A DNA stretch of 64,000 nt from Bacteroidia bacterium (GTDB taxonomy: Bacteria; Bacteroidota; Bacteroidia; Flavobacteriales; Flavobacteriaceae): positions 1-64,000 of the forward strand of contig JAUIAY010000012.1 of assembly GCA_030425285.1 (NCBI GenBank). The letters are read 5' to 3'. Numbering within the stretch: the stretch's first letter is position 1; the number at the start of each line of letters is the position of its first letter. The notes beneath the pieces were generated by a model that saw nothing but the letters and a program-made list of their open reading frames with translations, was not told the origin of the DNA and made no database searches. A program made the translations under genes and the position numbers. Positions 16,222 to 23,163 of the stretch are shown here, one piece after another.

Positions 16222-17057
16222 TGAATAAGCCACAAACCATACAAATCTTTTTGCCAGACGGTTCCCCAACTAGTATTAGGGAGGCGGAATTAACCAACCG
16301 TTTGGTGAAAGCTATTTTGTTTCCAAGAAATAAAATACAAGAAGTTATAAAAAGAGAATTAGTGCATTTTACAGGGGTTTATTTTCTTTTTGGAATGAGT
16401 GAAGATGGTATCAAACCAAAAGTATATATTGGAGAAGGTGAGGAGTGTTTTAAGCGTATTCAATCTCACAACCGTAATAAAGATTTTTGGACTCACTGTG
16501 TTATTGTTACAACAAAAACAGATGAGTATACTAAAACAGATGGTAAATATTTAGAGTATTATTGCCTTTCTAAAGCACAAGAATTTGGGCGTTATGAAAT
16601 TGATAACGACACTGGTTCTAAAAAACCCTCTATTTCAGAAAGTAGAGAATATGATTTGTTGGATAATTTTGAGACGGCTAAAATTTTATTAGCGACATTA
16701 GGTTATCCGATATTTGAATCTAAAAGATCATTAAGAAAAACTGAATTGTTTTATTGTAATGGTAAAAAGGCCGCTGGGATTGCTGAATATACAGACGAAG
16801 GATTTCTAGTTCGTAAAGGTTCTACATGCAATCTTCATTTGTCTCAAGGTGCTGGTGATTGGGTTGGACGTGTTAGAGAAAAATTAATTGATCAAGGTGT
16901 CATGGTAATTGATGGAGATGTCTATAAATTTCAAAAAGATCATTTGTTTAATTCTCCTAGTGGTGCGGCGGTAGCGCTTTTGGGAAGAAATGCCAATGGC
17001 TGGACTACATGGAAGAATAAGGCTGGGGAAACTTTGGATGAATTGAAAAGAAAATGA
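16221..17057 (+). CDS. GIY-YIG nuclease with C-terminal DUF4357
   Basis: This 278-residue protein has the GIY-YIG pair as G52-V-Y54 and Y69-I-G71 within 'KPKVYIGEGE', followed by an Arg in 'CFKRIQSH' and a Glu in 'GKYLEYYCL' that fit the active site. The last 60 residues, including 'LFNSPSGAAVALLGRNANGW', match the DUF4357 domain often found at the end of restriction and methylase-associated proteins. GIY-YIG/DUF4357 proteins recur in defence islands, but I know of no settled biochemical role. It overlaps both neighbours (TAATG upstream, ATGA downstream), so it belongs to the operon and not to a separate module. Confidence 0.85.
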   Translation: MNKPQTIQIFLPDGSPTSIREAELTNRLVKAILFPRNKIQEVIKRELVHFTGVYFLFGMSEDGIKPKVYIGEGEECFKRIQSHNRNKDFWTHCVIVTTKTDEYTKTDGKYLEYYCLSKAQEFGRYEIDNDTGSKKPSISESREYDLLDNFETAKILLATLGYPIFESKRSLRKTELFYCNGKKAAGIAEYTDEGFLVRKGSTCNLHLSQGAGDWVGRVREKLIDQGVMVIDGDVYKFQKDHLFNSPSGAAVALLGRNANGWTTWKNKAGETLDELKRK

Positions 17058-18172
17058 GGGAAGACGCTTTTAAAAATTGGTTATATCAAAAATATCAACA
17101 AAACACTGCCAATTCACGTTGGAGCAATTGTAGGACTGTAGAAACCTATGAAGGTGATTTGGATAATCATTTTAATGTTGATCGATGCAATCATTTAATA
17201 CAAAAACTGACTTATTCTACTCAAGATGCTCGAGAAAATAAACCTCCGCGACATAGAATACCCATAAAGGGTGATATACGTAATGGTACGGCAACGCTAA
17301 AGCAGGCTGTCAGTTTGTATGTTGATTTTAGGAGCGGAATGGAACCAATTAAAGTTTCTGATGATGATTCTTTCCATAAGGCTGTTTTAAGAAAAATAAA
17401 AAAGCCAAAACAGGAATGGCCTGAATGGGAAAGACCATCAAACGATGATTTATATGAATTGGTTAAACTAACAGCAAAATTTGCCAAGTTTTTAAATCCA
17501 GAGATAATTAAAAAGCTTGTTGAGGATAATAATAGAAATTGGGCGATTTGGAGAGCACATTTTAAAATACAAGGAATAAATCCTGATATATATTTGTGGC
17601 ATGGATCTCCCTGCGCCTTCCCTGGTGTTAGACGTTATTCTGGAAGTAAAGAAATAGCCTTTTTTAGAAAACACACTGAATTGGAAGGTGAAAAGATTCC
17701 AGACGCTTTCCAATTGGATGACAATGATTTTCCTAAACATTTATGGTCGTTTACTTTTCGAGGGAAGCCTTTTCCTAAATATGGTCCGAAAGGATATGCT
17801 TTAGCTCATTTGGCAGATCATAAAGACCATAAAAATAGAATGTACAAAGAATTTAATGTTATAGATGATTCAGATATTACACCTGTTTATGGATTGTATA
17901 CTGCACCAACTAACACAGTGTTTTTGCCCACTAGCTTGATTAGACCATCTGATTTTTCACCATTGATTCGTAAGATATTAATTGAGAAGGCAAATGATTT
18001 GTATGGTGGTTTTTGTAGAATATTACCACCTAACATTAAAATTCCAGAAGAGACTTCAAGTAAATGGCATTTTTCAAATTTTGATTGGGGCGAACCAGTC
18101 GGAGAAACAAAAAATATTGATTTCTTTTTAAAATACAGACGGGAGAGAATGATAGGTTTTTTATCTTACTAA
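17054..18172 (+). CDS. Unrecognised protein ending the defence operon, possibly nuclease-like
   Basis: I do not recognise this 372-residue protein as a named family. Residues 1-95 ('FKNWLYQKY...SNCRTVETYEGDL...TLKQAVSLYVDF') resemble an N-terminal module I recall preceding nuclease domains in restriction-like proteins. In the C-terminal half, H252-LADHKDHK260 followed by N287 in 'PTNTVFLPTSL' could be a degenerate HNH-like site, but the zinc cysteines are absent. There is no signal peptide or membrane segment. It overlaps the GIY-YIG gene by 4 bases and is the last gene before a convergent gap. Its position suggests it works with the operon; the activity is unknown. Confidence 0.75.
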   Translation: MREDAFKNWLYQKYQQNTANSRWSNCRTVETYEGDLDNHFNVDRCNHLIQKLTYSTQDARENKPPRHRIPIKGDIRNGTATLKQAVSLYVDFRSGMEPIKVSDDDSFHKAVLRKIKKPKQEWPEWERPSNDDLYELVKLTAKFAKFLNPEIIKKLVEDNNRNWAIWRAHFKIQGINPDIYLWHGSPCAFPGVRRYSGSKEIAFFRKHTELEGEKIPDAFQLDDNDFPKHLWSFTFRGKPFPKYGPKGYALAHLADHKDHKNRMYKEFNVIDDSDITPVYGLYTAPTNTVFLPTSLIRPSDFSPLIRKILIEKANDLYGGFCRILPPNIKIPEETSSKWHFSNFDWGEPVGETKNIDFFLKYRRERMIGFLSY

Positions 18173-18186
18173 TTGAAGAAAGTATA

Positions 18187-18247
18187 TTGACTCTAATGAT
18201 TGTTATTAATGCGGTCATAATTTTTCAAAGACAACTATTAGAGTCAA
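18187..18247. repeat. 11-bp perfect inverted repeat beside the CACCCTTG array
   Basis: TTGACTCTAAT (18187-18197) and ATTAGAGTCAA (18237-18247) are exact complements, 39 bases apart. No run of T follows, so it is not a standard terminator. It sits just after the operon's last gene and 15 bases before the repeat array; it may be part of an origin or transfer-origin structure, which is inference. Confidence 0.55.
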
Positions 18248-18262
18248 ATATTAAATTTATAC

Positions 18263-18433
18263 CACCCTTGATATTCAAAAAGAGTACCCTTGATAACTTA
18301 ATTACTCACCCTTGGTGTTAACAGATAGCACCCTTGCAAAAAGCAATAACCACCCTTGCTTTTGGGGTCATTTGTAACCAATTTGGGTACATTTGTAACC
18401 AAAAGAAATAAAATTTGGGTTTAATCACCCTTG
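18263..18433. repeat. Array of CACCCTTG boxes at exact 22-bp spacing
   Basis: CACCCTTG (TACCCTTG once) starts at 18263, 18285, 18307, 18329 and 18351, four steps of exactly 22 bp. A further copy lies at 18426. Between them CATTTGTAACCA occurs at 18369 and 18390. Only the 8-base core is conserved, so this is a set of phased protein-binding sites and not a CRISPR. It lies between the 3' ends of two convergent genes, where a promoter is not expected. Iteron-like origin sites or integrase/excisionase accessory sites are possible. Confidence 0.8.
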
Positions 18434-18471
18434 CTATAAATTCTTTTACGAAATTAACTTCACAAAAAATT

Positions 18472-19176
18472 TTATACATCTTCACATAAGTATTCTGGGT
18501 CTATCCCAAAAACTGTTTCCAAAATATATTTTCTGGCTTTATCATCAGTCATTAGAGATTTTTGTTGTTTAGTCTTAACAGGTTCTTCTTTTTTATCTTG
18601 TTTAGTAGGTATTTCAATCTCATTATTTATGTCGACTTCTGGAAGTTCCTCTAAAGTTTCAGATACTATTTCTAAAATATGATTGCCATCTACTTCAAAT
18701 GTGATTGTTTCTTCTCCAAAATAGCTTTCCAATTTATTGGCATGTTTATCAAAAGCATTCGCCTGAACTTGAAACATGCTTTCCGTTTTAGAGGGCGTTA
18801 TTGGAATATCATTTTTCACGTTTTTGAACATCCATTGTGTTAGTATACAATGTATCCCAACATAATCTCCATATTTTTCCATAGTATGCTTAAATTCTTC
18901 TGGAGACACATTGTTTTTTAGAGCTATAAGATCAATGACATTGTTATTCAACAGATTTTCTTTTTTCAAAATCTCTAAACCATCTATTGCGGAAGGGTTG
19001 TTATGTACTTCTTGCTGTAAATTGGAGTAGTAAACAATATTGACCATGTTAGGCTTTATAATGTCACTTAAAAATGTTGGGTCTATATAATGATAATACC
19101 GTTTTGGCACATAAAAAATATAGCTTCTTGATAGATTGGAAATGATCGTATTAAAAACTTGCTTACTATTCTCCAT
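18472..19176 (-). CDS. Hypothetical island protein downstream of the integrase
   Basis: I do not recognise this 234-residue protein. The N-terminal 165 residues look globular ('RSYIFYVPKRYYHYIDPTFL', 'YGDYVGIHCILTQWMFKNV'). Residues about 165-215 are charged and low in complexity, probably a flexible linker, and the last 20 ('DDKARKYILETVFGIDPEYL') may form a short helical module. No signal peptide or membrane segment is seen. The start lies 11 bases inside the integrase 3' end, so the two are co-transcribed. This and the adjacent 22-bp-phased array suggest a role in the element's own maintenance, such as excision, replication or copy control. Confidence 0.75.
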   Translation of the reverse strand: MENSKQVFNTIISNLSRSYIFYVPKRYYHYIDPTFLSDIIKPNMVNIVYYSNLQQEVHNNPSAIDGLEILKKENLLNNNVIDLIALKNNVSPEEFKHTMEKYGDYVGIHCILTQWMFKNVKNDIPITPSKTESMFQVQANAFDKHANKLESYFGEETITFEVDGNHILEIVSETLEELPEVDINNEIEIPTKQDKKEEPVKTKQQKSLMTDDKARKYILETVFGIDPEYLCEDV

Positions 19177-20581
19177 CCATTCGTATTAAATCGGAATAAT
19201 CACTTGGTAAAAAAGCATCAATATCACGCAAGTATTTTTCCAAGGCTTGCATGGATGTATGGCCTGTAATGGTCATCAATACGCTTTTGGCCTCAAAAGG
19301 CGAACTATTTTCAAGTAGCTTGCGATATAGTTTTGTGATAAAGGTATGTCTAAAGCTATATAAACCAAAATCAGTTCCCAATTTGAATTTATCTTTGACT
19401 ACACGCTTAAATCGCTTTGAAAAATAATCCCTTCGGTTATCAATAGCAGCATCCCATGGCAATCCAACGCCTTTTGGTGTTATGAGTACATTATCACCTG
19501 ATAATTTAGTTAAATCAGGAAGTGATTCTAATATAAGCTCTGGAATAATTTTGGTCTTAAAATTACTATTCTTTGCCTGGAATGTTAAGGTTTTGGTTTC
19601 AAGATTCAAATCCTTGACTCGAAGTCTGTTAACCTCAATAGGCCTCATATAGTTGTAAGCGATAAATTTGATGTACAGCAAGAGTATGGGATCATTCTTT
19701 TCAAGGTAGCTAAATATTGCTTCTAAAGTCTGTGAGTCATATCGTTTATGGCGTTCTGGTTTGGCTTTTAGAACTGGTGTTTTTCGCATGACGTTTGCAG
19801 GGATGATTTCATTGTCCTCCAATACCTGCATCATACTGCTTAAATCTACTCGACTATTGTTTCTACTACGAGGGGTATTTTTAACAAGGTGCTGGTTCAG
19901 ATAGCCCATAGCCATTTTTCGAGTTATCTGGTCTGGATGCTTGACTTCGGGATATTCTTCGTTCAACCATTTTATGAAATTCTTCGATCGGTTTCGATAA
20001 TCCTGAAGTGTACGAGGCTTAACAATTTTTTCTTTCATCTTCAAGGCAAAATCAAAGCCTTCCCTTAAGGTCATTTTCTCCGCTTCTGTCTCATCGGTTT
20101 TAATTTCATTTACAGATACTTGATTTGTTGGTTGTGATATGGTTTGAGTATCTGTATTACTTTTGAGAAAGGGTAGGGGTTTAATATTCTCTTTTGGATA
20201 GGTTATTGCTGAAACAACTTCAACCTTTGGTTCTTCTGGAACGGAAGGTTGCTTGCCGCCTAAAAATCGTGATAAATTGTCTTCGTATGGATTATAGCCC
20301 TCCCTTAAAAGTCGATGCAAGGTCTTCTTATAAAATGTTAGGACATTAAGACGGTCTGTTTTGGTTTGTAATTTATTGGCTATGCCATATATATTTTTCT
20401 GCCGTTCCATCTTTCCTGTAGAGGGGTTTCTAAATGAAAAATAGACATACCAACGGCGTTTTAGGTTTCCGTTGCCAGTGTAGATCTTCGGGGCTGAAAA
20501 TTGTTTTTTGTTTGCCAAATTGTGTTCTAAAAAGGGCTCCTTTTCGTGTTCAAATGTAAGAAATTCAGTTAAGGTTAACAT
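19166..20581 (-). CDS. Tyrosine recombinase (site-specific integrase) of the island
   Basis: This 471-residue protein has the catalytic residues of phage-type integrases: R313 in 'NYMRPIEVNRLR', Y408-S-F-R411 (box II, with Tyr in place of the first His), H441 in 'TITGHTS', and nucleophile Y450 in 'ALEKYLRDID'. Residues about 170-260 form the core-binding SAM-like domain ('TLREGFDFALKMKEKI', 'DYRNRSKNFIKWL'). The first 100 residues are an arm-binding-type domain, and a Pro-rich linker lies between. Its start codon is 55 bp from the tRNA-Met 3' end, and the 42-bp tRNA duplication marks its insertion site. It probably integrates the element at tRNA-Met and excises it. It forms a two-gene unit with the downstream hypothetical gene. 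Confidence 0.93.
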   Translation of the reverse strand: MLTLTEFLTFEHEKEPFLEHNLANKKQFSAPKIYTGNGNLKRRWYVYFSFRNPSTGKMERQKNIYGIANKLQTKTDRLNVLTFYKKTLHRLLREGYNPYEDNLSRFLGGKQPSVPEEPKVEVVSAITYPKENIKPLPFLKSNTDTQTISQPTNQVSVNEIKTDETEAEKMTLREGFDFALKMKEKIVKPRTLQDYRNRSKNFIKWLNEEYPEVKHPDQITRKMAMGYLNQHLVKNTPRSRNNSRVDLSSMMQVLEDNEIIPANVMRKTPVLKAKPERHKRYDSQTLEAIFSYLEKNDPILLLYIKFIAYNYMRPIEVNRLRVKDLNLETKTLTFQAKNSNFKTKIIPELILESLPDLTKLSGDNVLITPKGVGLPWDAAIDNRRDYFSKRFKRVVKDKFKLGTDFGLYSFRHTFITKLYRKLLENSSPFEAKSVLMTITGHTSMQALEKYLRDIDAFLPSDYSDLIRMDGE

Positions 20582-20612
20582 AAAAAAAACGGTTTAGAGT
20601 GAACTAAACCGT
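20582..20612 (-). terminator. Hairpin plus T-run between tRNA-Met and the integrase start
   Basis: ACGGTTTAG (20589-20597) pairs perfectly with CTAAACCGT (20604-20612). On the minus strand the hairpin is followed by eight T and then directly by the integrase ATG. It is an intrinsic terminator for the tRNA transcript, supplied by the island, and would also damp read-through into the integrase. Confidence 0.8.
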
Positions 20613-20636
20613 CTATTTACGCTGAACAACGCTTTG

Positions 20637-20678
20637 TAGCGAGGACGAGATTTGAACTCGTGACCTCTGGGTTATGAA
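20637..20678. repeat. Right attachment site within tRNA-Met
   Basis: Identical over 42 bp to 2762-2803. It covers the tRNA from U33 of the anticodon loop to the discriminator base, so the integrated element restores a complete tRNA gene at this end. Confidence 0.92.
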
Positions 20679-20710
20679 TCCAACGCTCTAACCAACTGAG
20701 CTACCTCGCC
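20637..20710 (-). tRNA. tRNA-Met (CAT)
   Basis: The 74-base minus-strand sequence folds as a cloverleaf: acceptor GGCGAGG with CCTCGCT, D-stem GCTC, anticodon CAT in TTCATAA, T-loop TTCAAAT, discriminator A. CCA is not encoded. The G1-U72 pair and the absence of the initiator GGG/CCC anticodon-stem pattern suggest the elongator type; a lysidine-modified tRNA-Ile2 cannot be excluded from the anticodon alone. Confidence 0.93.
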
Positions 20711-20886
20711 ATATTTCCTGTGAAGACAGGAATCTCTTATCCACGGCACTTACCGTTTTTAAGGCTGCAAATATAACAACAAATTTATTCAGTACAAATA
20801 AATGTTCCTATAAAATATTTATAAAAAATAGTTTTGAAAACTTATTAATTAATGTATATATTGAGCGCACAAACATTACGATTACT

Positions 20887-21273
20887 ATGGACGACAAAGT
20901 GAAATTTGAAATGGAGTTTCCAATACATGCTTCACCGCAACTATTATATCAATACATTTCCACACCTTCAGGCCTTTCTGAGTGGTTTGCCGAAAATGTT
21001 AATTCCCGTGGCGAATTGTTCCGTTTTATATGGGACGGCACCGAAGAACAAGCTAAACTAGTGAGTAAAAAGAGCGGCGAGCGCATTAAGTTTAAATGGA
21101 TAGCCGATGAGGACGAGCCTTACTATTTTGAAATGCGCATTCAGGTGGATGAGATTACCAAGGATGTATCGGTCATAGTCATTGATTTTGCCGAGGAAGA
21201 TGAGGTTGAGGAGGCCAAGATGCTTTGGGAAAATCAAATCTCGGATTTAAAGCAAGTATTGGGTTCGGCATAA
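20887..21273 (+). CDS. START-like/SRPBCC domain protein
   Basis: This 128-residue protein fits the SRPBCC (AHSA1/START-like) helix-grip fold: it opens with a strand plus 'HASPQLLYQYISTPSGLSEWFAENV', the typical 'polar boundary, membrane-free' start of this fold, and ends in a long helix ('AKMLWENQISDLKQVLG'). Members bind small hydrophobic ligands; this flavobacterial version has no known substrate. It lies alone, just right of the tRNA-Met and ahead of an aminotransferase gene. A hairpin with a T-run follows at 21303-21328. Confidence 0.82.
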   Translation: MDDKVKFEMEFPIHASPQLLYQYISTPSGLSEWFAENVNSRGELFRFIWDGTEEQAKLVSKKSGERIKFKWIADEDEPYYFEMRIQVDEITKDVSVIVIDFAEEDEVEEAKMLWENQISDLKQVLGSA

Positions 21274-21295
21274 CAAGCCTTTTTAATATAAAAGC

Positions 21296-21328
21296 TATCT
21301 TTGTCCCAAAATTTTTGGGACTTTTTTT
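21296..21328 (+). promoter_or_regulatory. Promoter -7 box overlapping a terminator hairpin in the leader of the next gene
   Basis: TATCTTTG at 21296-21303 matches the Bacteroidota -7 consensus. Directly after it GTCCCAAAA (21303-21311) pairs with TTTTGGGAC (21313-21321), followed by seven T and then the start codon at 21329. The hairpin would terminate the upstream START-like gene. A transcript starting from this box would begin inside or just before the hairpin. Confidence 0.6.
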
Positions 21329-22174
21329 ATGATTAATTACAACGGCACACTCACCGAAAACACCACCGTTTTAGATATTGATAATAGGGGCTTTAACTAT
21401 GGCGATATGGTCTTTGAAACCATAAGGGCTTCTGTAGGGAAACCTCTGTTTTGGGAGGATCACTACTTTAGACTTATGGCTTCCATGCGTATCCTGCGAA
21501 TGGATATCCCCATGAGTTTTACTATGGAGTTTTTGGAGGAGCAGCTGGTTGCTACCTTACAGGCCAATAATTTGGAAGGAGCAACGGCGCGTGTAAAACT
21601 GGCCGTATTTAGAAAGACTGGGGGACTTTACACTCCAGAAAACCATGATGTGGATTTTGTGATTCAGGCTCGAGCATTGGATGAGGCTTTTTATCTGTTT
21701 CGTGATGGGAATTATGAAGTGGATTTGTTTAAGGATTATTATCTGACCCCAGGATTGCTATCGACCCTTAAAACCAATAACCGGGCTATTAATATAGTAG
21801 GTTCCGTATATGCCCAAGAAAATAAGCTGAACAATTGCTTGTTACTGAACACCAATAAGAACGTGGCAGAAGCCTTGAACGGCAACGTATTTTTGGTCAA
21901 TGGTGACACTATTAAAACACCACCCTTGACAGATGGTTGCCTAAAGGGGATTATGCGTAAACAGGTTATGGATTTGATAAGCAGTTCCAAAGACTATACG
22001 TTGGAAGAAGCTTCCATATCACCTTTTGAATTGCAAAAAGCTGATGAGTTATTTATTACGAATGTGATTGGAGGTATTCAGCCGGTAAGTCAATACCGTA
22101 AGAAGGTGTTTGCCCATACTGTATCAAAGGACTTGTTTCAAAAACTGAATGTAAAGATACGCCTGACTAGTTAA
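21329..22174 (+). CDS. Class IV aminotransferase
   Basis: This 281-residue PLP enzyme belongs to the fold-type IV family of branched-chain aminotransferases, D-amino acid aminotransferases and aminodeoxychorismate lyases. It shows 'NRGFNYGDMVFETIRA' at residues 20-35, the probable PLP lysine in 'LSTLKTNNRAINI', and the glycine-rich phosphate-binding segment 'ALNGNVFLVNGDTIKTPPL'. Length fits the family. Substrate cannot be fixed from sequence: BCAT proteins are usually longer, so a PabC-like lyase or another aminotransferase is possible. The gene's 3' end meets the opposing yqgE gene with an 8-base overlap. Confidence 0.85.
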   Translation: MINYNGTLTENTTVLDIDNRGFNYGDMVFETIRASVGKPLFWEDHYFRLMASMRILRMDIPMSFTMEFLEEQLVATLQANNLEGATARVKLAVFRKTGGLYTPENHDVDFVIQARALDEAFYLFRDGNYEVDLFKDYYLTPGLLSTLKTNNRAINIVGSVYAQENKLNNCLLLNTNKNVAEALNGNVFLVNGDTIKTPPLTDGCLKGIMRKQVMDLISSSKDYTLEEASISPFELQKADELFITNVIGGIQPVSQYRKKVFAHTVSKDLFQKLNVKIRLTS

Positions 22175-22727
22175 AGCTAGGATCTTCGGGTGCGTTGGAC
22201 CAAATGGAGTACTCGCCACCAAATTCCATCATTTTTTCTTTCCAGAAGGTTTCGTAGTCCTTCTCGATAATGGATTTTTTATAGACGTTTTCGGTGACAA
22301 TCCATGAGTTTGATTTGAGTTCTTCCTCCAATTGATTGCTATTCCAGCCAGAATAACCCAAAAAGAAACGAATGTGTTTTTCGCTTAATTGGTTTGTGGC
22401 TATCAGTTCGGCCACCGTATTAAAATCGCCACCCCAATAAATACCCAATGAAATCTCAATACTATCCGGAATGAGTTCGGGTACTTTGTGGATGAAATAG
22501 AGGTTGTCCTGCTCTACAGGACCACCATTGTAGACCTTGAATTGTGCCTCGACTTCAGGGATGAGGTCGTTAATGGTATATTCCAAGGGTTTGTTGAGAA
22601 TGAAGCCAATGGAGCCTTCTTCGTTATGGTCGGCAAGCAGGATAATAGAACGGTTAAATGATACATCACCAATAATTGATGGTTCGGCGATTAACAAATG
22701 ACCTTTCTTGGGCTTAATGGTAATCAT
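22167..22727 (-). CDS. YqgE/AlgH family protein
   Basis: This 186-residue protein has the family hallmarks: 'KGHLLIAEPSIIGDVSFNRSIILLADH', then 'GSIGFILNKPL' and 'VYNGGPVEQDNLYFIH', and the C-terminal 'FFLGYSGWNSNQLEEEL'. The family (UPF0301) has known structures but no settled function; in some proteobacteria it affects alginate regulation. It is transcribed leftward on its own, convergent with the aminotransferase gene. Confidence 0.93.
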   Translation of the reverse strand: MITIKPKKGHLLIAEPSIIGDVSFNRSIILLADHNEEGSIGFILNKPLEYTINDLIPEVEAQFKVYNGGPVEQDNLYFIHKVPELIPDSIEISLGIYWGGDFNTVAELIATNQLSEKHIRFFLGYSGWNSNQLEEELKSNSWIVTENVYKKSIIEKDYETFWKEKMMEFGGEYSIWSNAPEDPSFN

Positions 22728-22798
22728 ATAGTTGCGCGTTTACTAAATAAATCTAACATTTTTTTTCTTAAAAACAAACACATTTGGTTTAGAACTAA

Positions 22799-22826
22799 AA
22801 AAGGCCTTCAGAAACTGAAGGCCTTT
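22799..22826 (-). terminator. Terminator of the HU genes
   Basis: GGCCTTCAG and CTGAAGGCC form a strong hairpin with a three-base loop, flanked by A-runs and T-runs. On the minus strand it is followed by six T and lies 25 bases after the stop of the HU gene at 22851. Confidence 0.85.
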
Positions 22827-22850
22827 GGATATGGTTAAATACCAAAAAAA

Positions 22851-23123
22851 TTAGTTGATAGCCTTCGATAAATCCGAACCAGCCTTAAACTTCACAACAT
22901 TTTTAGCTTTAATCTTAATAGTTTTTCCAGTTTGCGGGTTTCTTCCGTCTCTTGCAGCTCTTCTAGAAACTGACCAAGAACCAAAACCAACTAGAGATAC
23001 TCTGTTACCTTTTTGTAAAGCACCTTCGATATCAATTAAAAAAGAATCCAATGCTTTTTTTGCAGCAGCTTTGCTAATTCCGGCATTTTCTGCCATGCCA
23101 TCGATTAAATCTGATTTATTCAT
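22851..23123 (-). CDS. HU-family DNA-binding protein, copy 1
   Basis: This 90-residue protein is a standard HU/IHF subunit: N-terminal 'NKSDLIDGMAENAGISK', the 'GNRVSLVGFGSWSV' strand pair, and the DNA-binding arm 'RAARDGRNPQTGKTIKI' with the intercalating Pro of 'RNPQTG'. HU dimers bend and compact DNA. A nearly identical copy lies 40 bases upstream on the same strand, differing at six residues (4, 8, 17, 28, 87, 89 by eye). The pair probably arose by tandem duplication and may make homo- and heterodimers. A strong terminator follows this copy. Confidence 0.95.
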   Translation of the reverse strand: MNKSDLIDGMAENAGISKAAAKKALDSFLIDIEGALQKGNRVSLVGFGSWSVSRRAARDGRNPQTGKTIKIKAKNVVKFKAGSDLSKAIN

Positions 23124-23163
23124 AGTATATATAATTTATAATTAACGTTAATGGTTAAACTTT

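Larger units (their letters stand above)
2762..20678. mobile_element. Integrated genomic island in tRNA-Met (about 17.9 kb)
   Basis: The ends are the two 42-bp tRNA-Met copies. A tyrosine recombinase gene lies 55 bp inside the right end, the standard place for tRNA-targeting integrases. The cargo is HipBST, Fic, a six-gene restriction-like operon and one unknown gene. I see no relaxase, type IV secretion gene, phage structural gene or transposase, so the element is either non-conjugative, mobilised in trans, or decayed. The direct repeats mark it as imported; its cargo type fits a defence island. Confidence 0.9.

Noticed and set aside
6681-18172. Operon as BREX or DISARM
   Set aside because: No pglZ, brxC, drmA or drmB-like protein is present. 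Only the helicase-methylase pairing is shared.
18263-18433. CACCCTTG array as a CRISPR
   Set aside because: The period is 22 bp and only 8 bases are conserved in each unit, so there is no long repeat or spacer pattern, and no cas genes are nearby.
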